Source: G963556115 sp963667375 (GTDB lineage Bacteria; Planctomycetota; SZUA-567). From it: a stretch of 64,000 nucleotides of DNA. The notes under the pieces were generated by a model, which saw only the letters and a program-made list of their open reading frames with translations, ran no database searches and was not told where the DNA came from. The position numbers and the translations under genes were made by a program. Positions 62,876 through 64,000 of the stretch are shown one piece after another. How positions within the stretch are numbered: position 1 is the first letter of the stretch; the number at the start of each line of letters is the position of its first letter. The stretch lies in NCBI GenBank assembly GCA_963667375.1, contig OY763323.1, positions 620,001 through 684,000 of the forward strand. Reading direction: 5' to 3'.

Positions 62876-64000
62876 ATGAAGCGGAAGAAGCCGTTATTTT
62901 ATATAATACTGATTGCTCTCTTTACAGTTGCAATGATTCCTTTTATTATCTACTATCTTATTTATTACTTCTCCAATGAAGGTCATAAAACCGAATTGGA
63001 GAAGGTAATTCTGCATAATACCGCCGCTGCGGCAAGCATCGGTATAAAAAGCGCTATCAATTCTTATCTGCATACTGCAGATATCCTCACTCAAACCCTT
63101 TCCGGACATGGTTCAGACCCAGCAGCGGCCAAGACCCTTCTTGATATAGAACTAAAAAACGATACAAATATTCTGGCACTGGCGATACTGGATAGCGGCG
63201 GTAATATTACTACTTCAAACTCACGCCTGCCGGATCTTCTGGTACAACTGAAACTCAACAAATACCTCAAAGACTATAAACAACAGCTCACCACCGTAAC
63301 CACCGGAGAAGGTATTGTAATACCAATAATCACCACCCTTCAGAAAAACAAAAAATTCCTGCTCACCGTAATAAGCGCTGACATTTTCACCGGTGTCATA
63401 AATGGACTGGCACTCAATCCTGGAACACTGCTGGAGGTGATAACCAGAGACGGTCTGATAGCCGCCTCCAGCCACACCGAAAGAGCAGGTACACATATTA
63501 ACAACTCTAAAGTAATCGATAATATCTATACTCAGGAAAACAGCTATATCCAGGCTGAAGACCCGCTAAACAACGAACAGATCCCTGCTTACACCGTTCC
63601 CCTGCGTTTAAAATTTTATCAGACAAACCTTGGTATCGTCGCCAGCAATAACAGCTTCAATAATAATCCAGTTATAACCTTCCAGTCGCTTCATATAAGT
63701 ATAACCTTTATCAGCCTGCTGCTAAGCGTCTTCATCGGCAGCAGTCTCCTCTACCGTTATATAAGTGATCCGCTAAATCAGTTGATTAGAATGATTACCT
63801 ATGTCCACAGCGGTATTTTCAATTACGAGCTGCGGCACAATCGCTGTGGCGAATTCGGTGAACTGCTGAGAGCATTCAATGAAATGATGAACAATCTGGA
63901 AAAACGTTTTCTCTACCAGAAACGCATGCGTCAGGAAATACTCCTGCGCAACCGTTACGAGGAGAAGCTGAAAACCTCCAGAGCGGAAGCCTTATCCCTG
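62876..64000 (+). CDS. Membrane sensor with extracytoplasmic domain and HAMP, 3'-truncated by the window edge
   Basis: The frame runs open from the ATG at 62876 to the last base (375 codons). A first membrane helix (~8-32) is followed by a ~230-residue extracytoplasmic domain of dCache-like character (LALAILDSGGNITTSNS, LLEVITRDGLIAASSH). A second helix (~275-297) leads into a HAMP domain (SDPLNQLIRMITYVHSG ... FGELLRAFNEMMNNLEK) and a coiled coil. The output domain lies outside. The ending YEEKLKTSRAEALSL is how LytS/YesM-type kinases lead into their QxQINPHFLYN box, so a histidine kinase of that class is my best guess; other outputs cannot be excluded. Confidence 0.85.
   Translation, partial: MKRKKPLFYIILIALFTVAMIPFIIYYLIYYFSNEGHKTELEKVILHNTAAAASIGIKSAINSYLHTADILTQTLSGHGSDPAAAKTLLDIELKNDTNILALAILDSGGNITTSNSRLPDLLVQLKLNKYLKDYKQQLTTVTTGEGIVIPIITTLQKNKKFLLTVISADIFTGVINGLALNPGTLLEVITRDGLIAASSHTERAGTHINNSKVIDNIYTQENSYIQAEDPLNNEQIPAYTVPLRLKFYQTNLGIVASNNSFNNNPVITFQSLHISITFISLLLSVFIGSSLLYRYISDPLNQLIRMITYVHSGIFNYELRHNRCGEFGELLRAFNEMMNNLEKRFLYQKRMRQEILLRNRYEEKLKTSRAEALSL

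Overview
The window looks like chromosomal backbone from a diderm (Gram-negative type), probably anaerobic, fermentative bacterium. An outer membrane is implied by an Mla/MCE lipid-transport operon, an N-acetylmuramoyl-L-alanine amidase lipoprotein, an O-antigen-ligase-like membrane protein and other predicted lipoproteins. Anaerobic life is suggested by HydG, the [FeFe]-hydrogenase cofactor maturase, and by several iron-sulfur redox proteins. A divergent RNase HII-like protein with the N-terminal motif GIDEAGLGPKLGPLVV, HEAT-repeat and DUF4912 proteins, and heavy FHA/GAF/cyclic-nucleotide signalling point by memory to the PVC superphylum (Lentisphaerota/Kiritimatiellota-like) or a neighbour. 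That placement is an inference. I see no prophage, insertion sequence, CRISPR array or rRNA operon. Coding density is ordinary and the intergenic regions are very AT-rich.

Layout. 1-5.0 kb: glutamate synthase gltB (5' end outside the window) and gltD. 5.2-10.5 kb: recN, an HD-GYP signalling protein, and an RNase HII-like plus NYN-domain pair. 10.7-13.6 kb (minus): HEAT protein, purN, AMMECR1. 14.3-18.6 kb: two secreted/lipoprotein genes of unknown role (one a nine-copy repeat protein), a C_GCAxxG_C_C protein, cvpA, a small coupled ORF and metF. 18.7-23.9 kb: mlaE-mlaF-mlaD-mlaD plus amidase. 23.9-28.4 kb (minus): STAS protein, diguanylate cyclase and a PhoR/PhoB-like two-component system. 28.6-35.6 kb: gluQ, pgk, an O-antigen-ligase/TPR protein with ispG, and a Ser/Thr kinase. 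35.7-41.5 kb: SH3 protein, zinc-finger plus DUF4912 pair, nitroreductase, a candidate structured RNA, recA. 42-47.8 kb: hydG, fabZ plus a Memo protein, adk-cbiG-cbiH. 47.9-53.9 kb: an MBL hydrolase that seems to lack a canonical start codon, then a five-gene run of cNMP-binding protein, class III adenylate cyclase, cysteine-cluster protein, PyrK and a flavin/ferredoxin fusion. 53.9-64 kb: AraC and cupin, initiator tRNA-Met, gcvPB, two glycosyltransferases, glgC, a degenerate alpha/beta hydrolase, purine nucleoside phosphorylase and a partial sensor protein.

Functionally the window mixes nitrogen and one-carbon metabolism (GltBD, MetF, GcvPB, PurN, PNP), envelope biogenesis (Mla, amidase, ligase-like protein, glycosyltransferases) and unusually many second-messenger proteins: a c-di-GMP synthase, an HD-GYP protein and a cAMP synthase beside a cNMP-binding protein. 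The most interesting items are a probable non-AUG start, the secreted VPA-repeat protein, the cAMP/redox gene cluster, the RNase HII-like/NYN pair, an alpha/beta hydrolase that has lost its nucleophile and histidine, and an unassigned structured RNA candidate beside recA.
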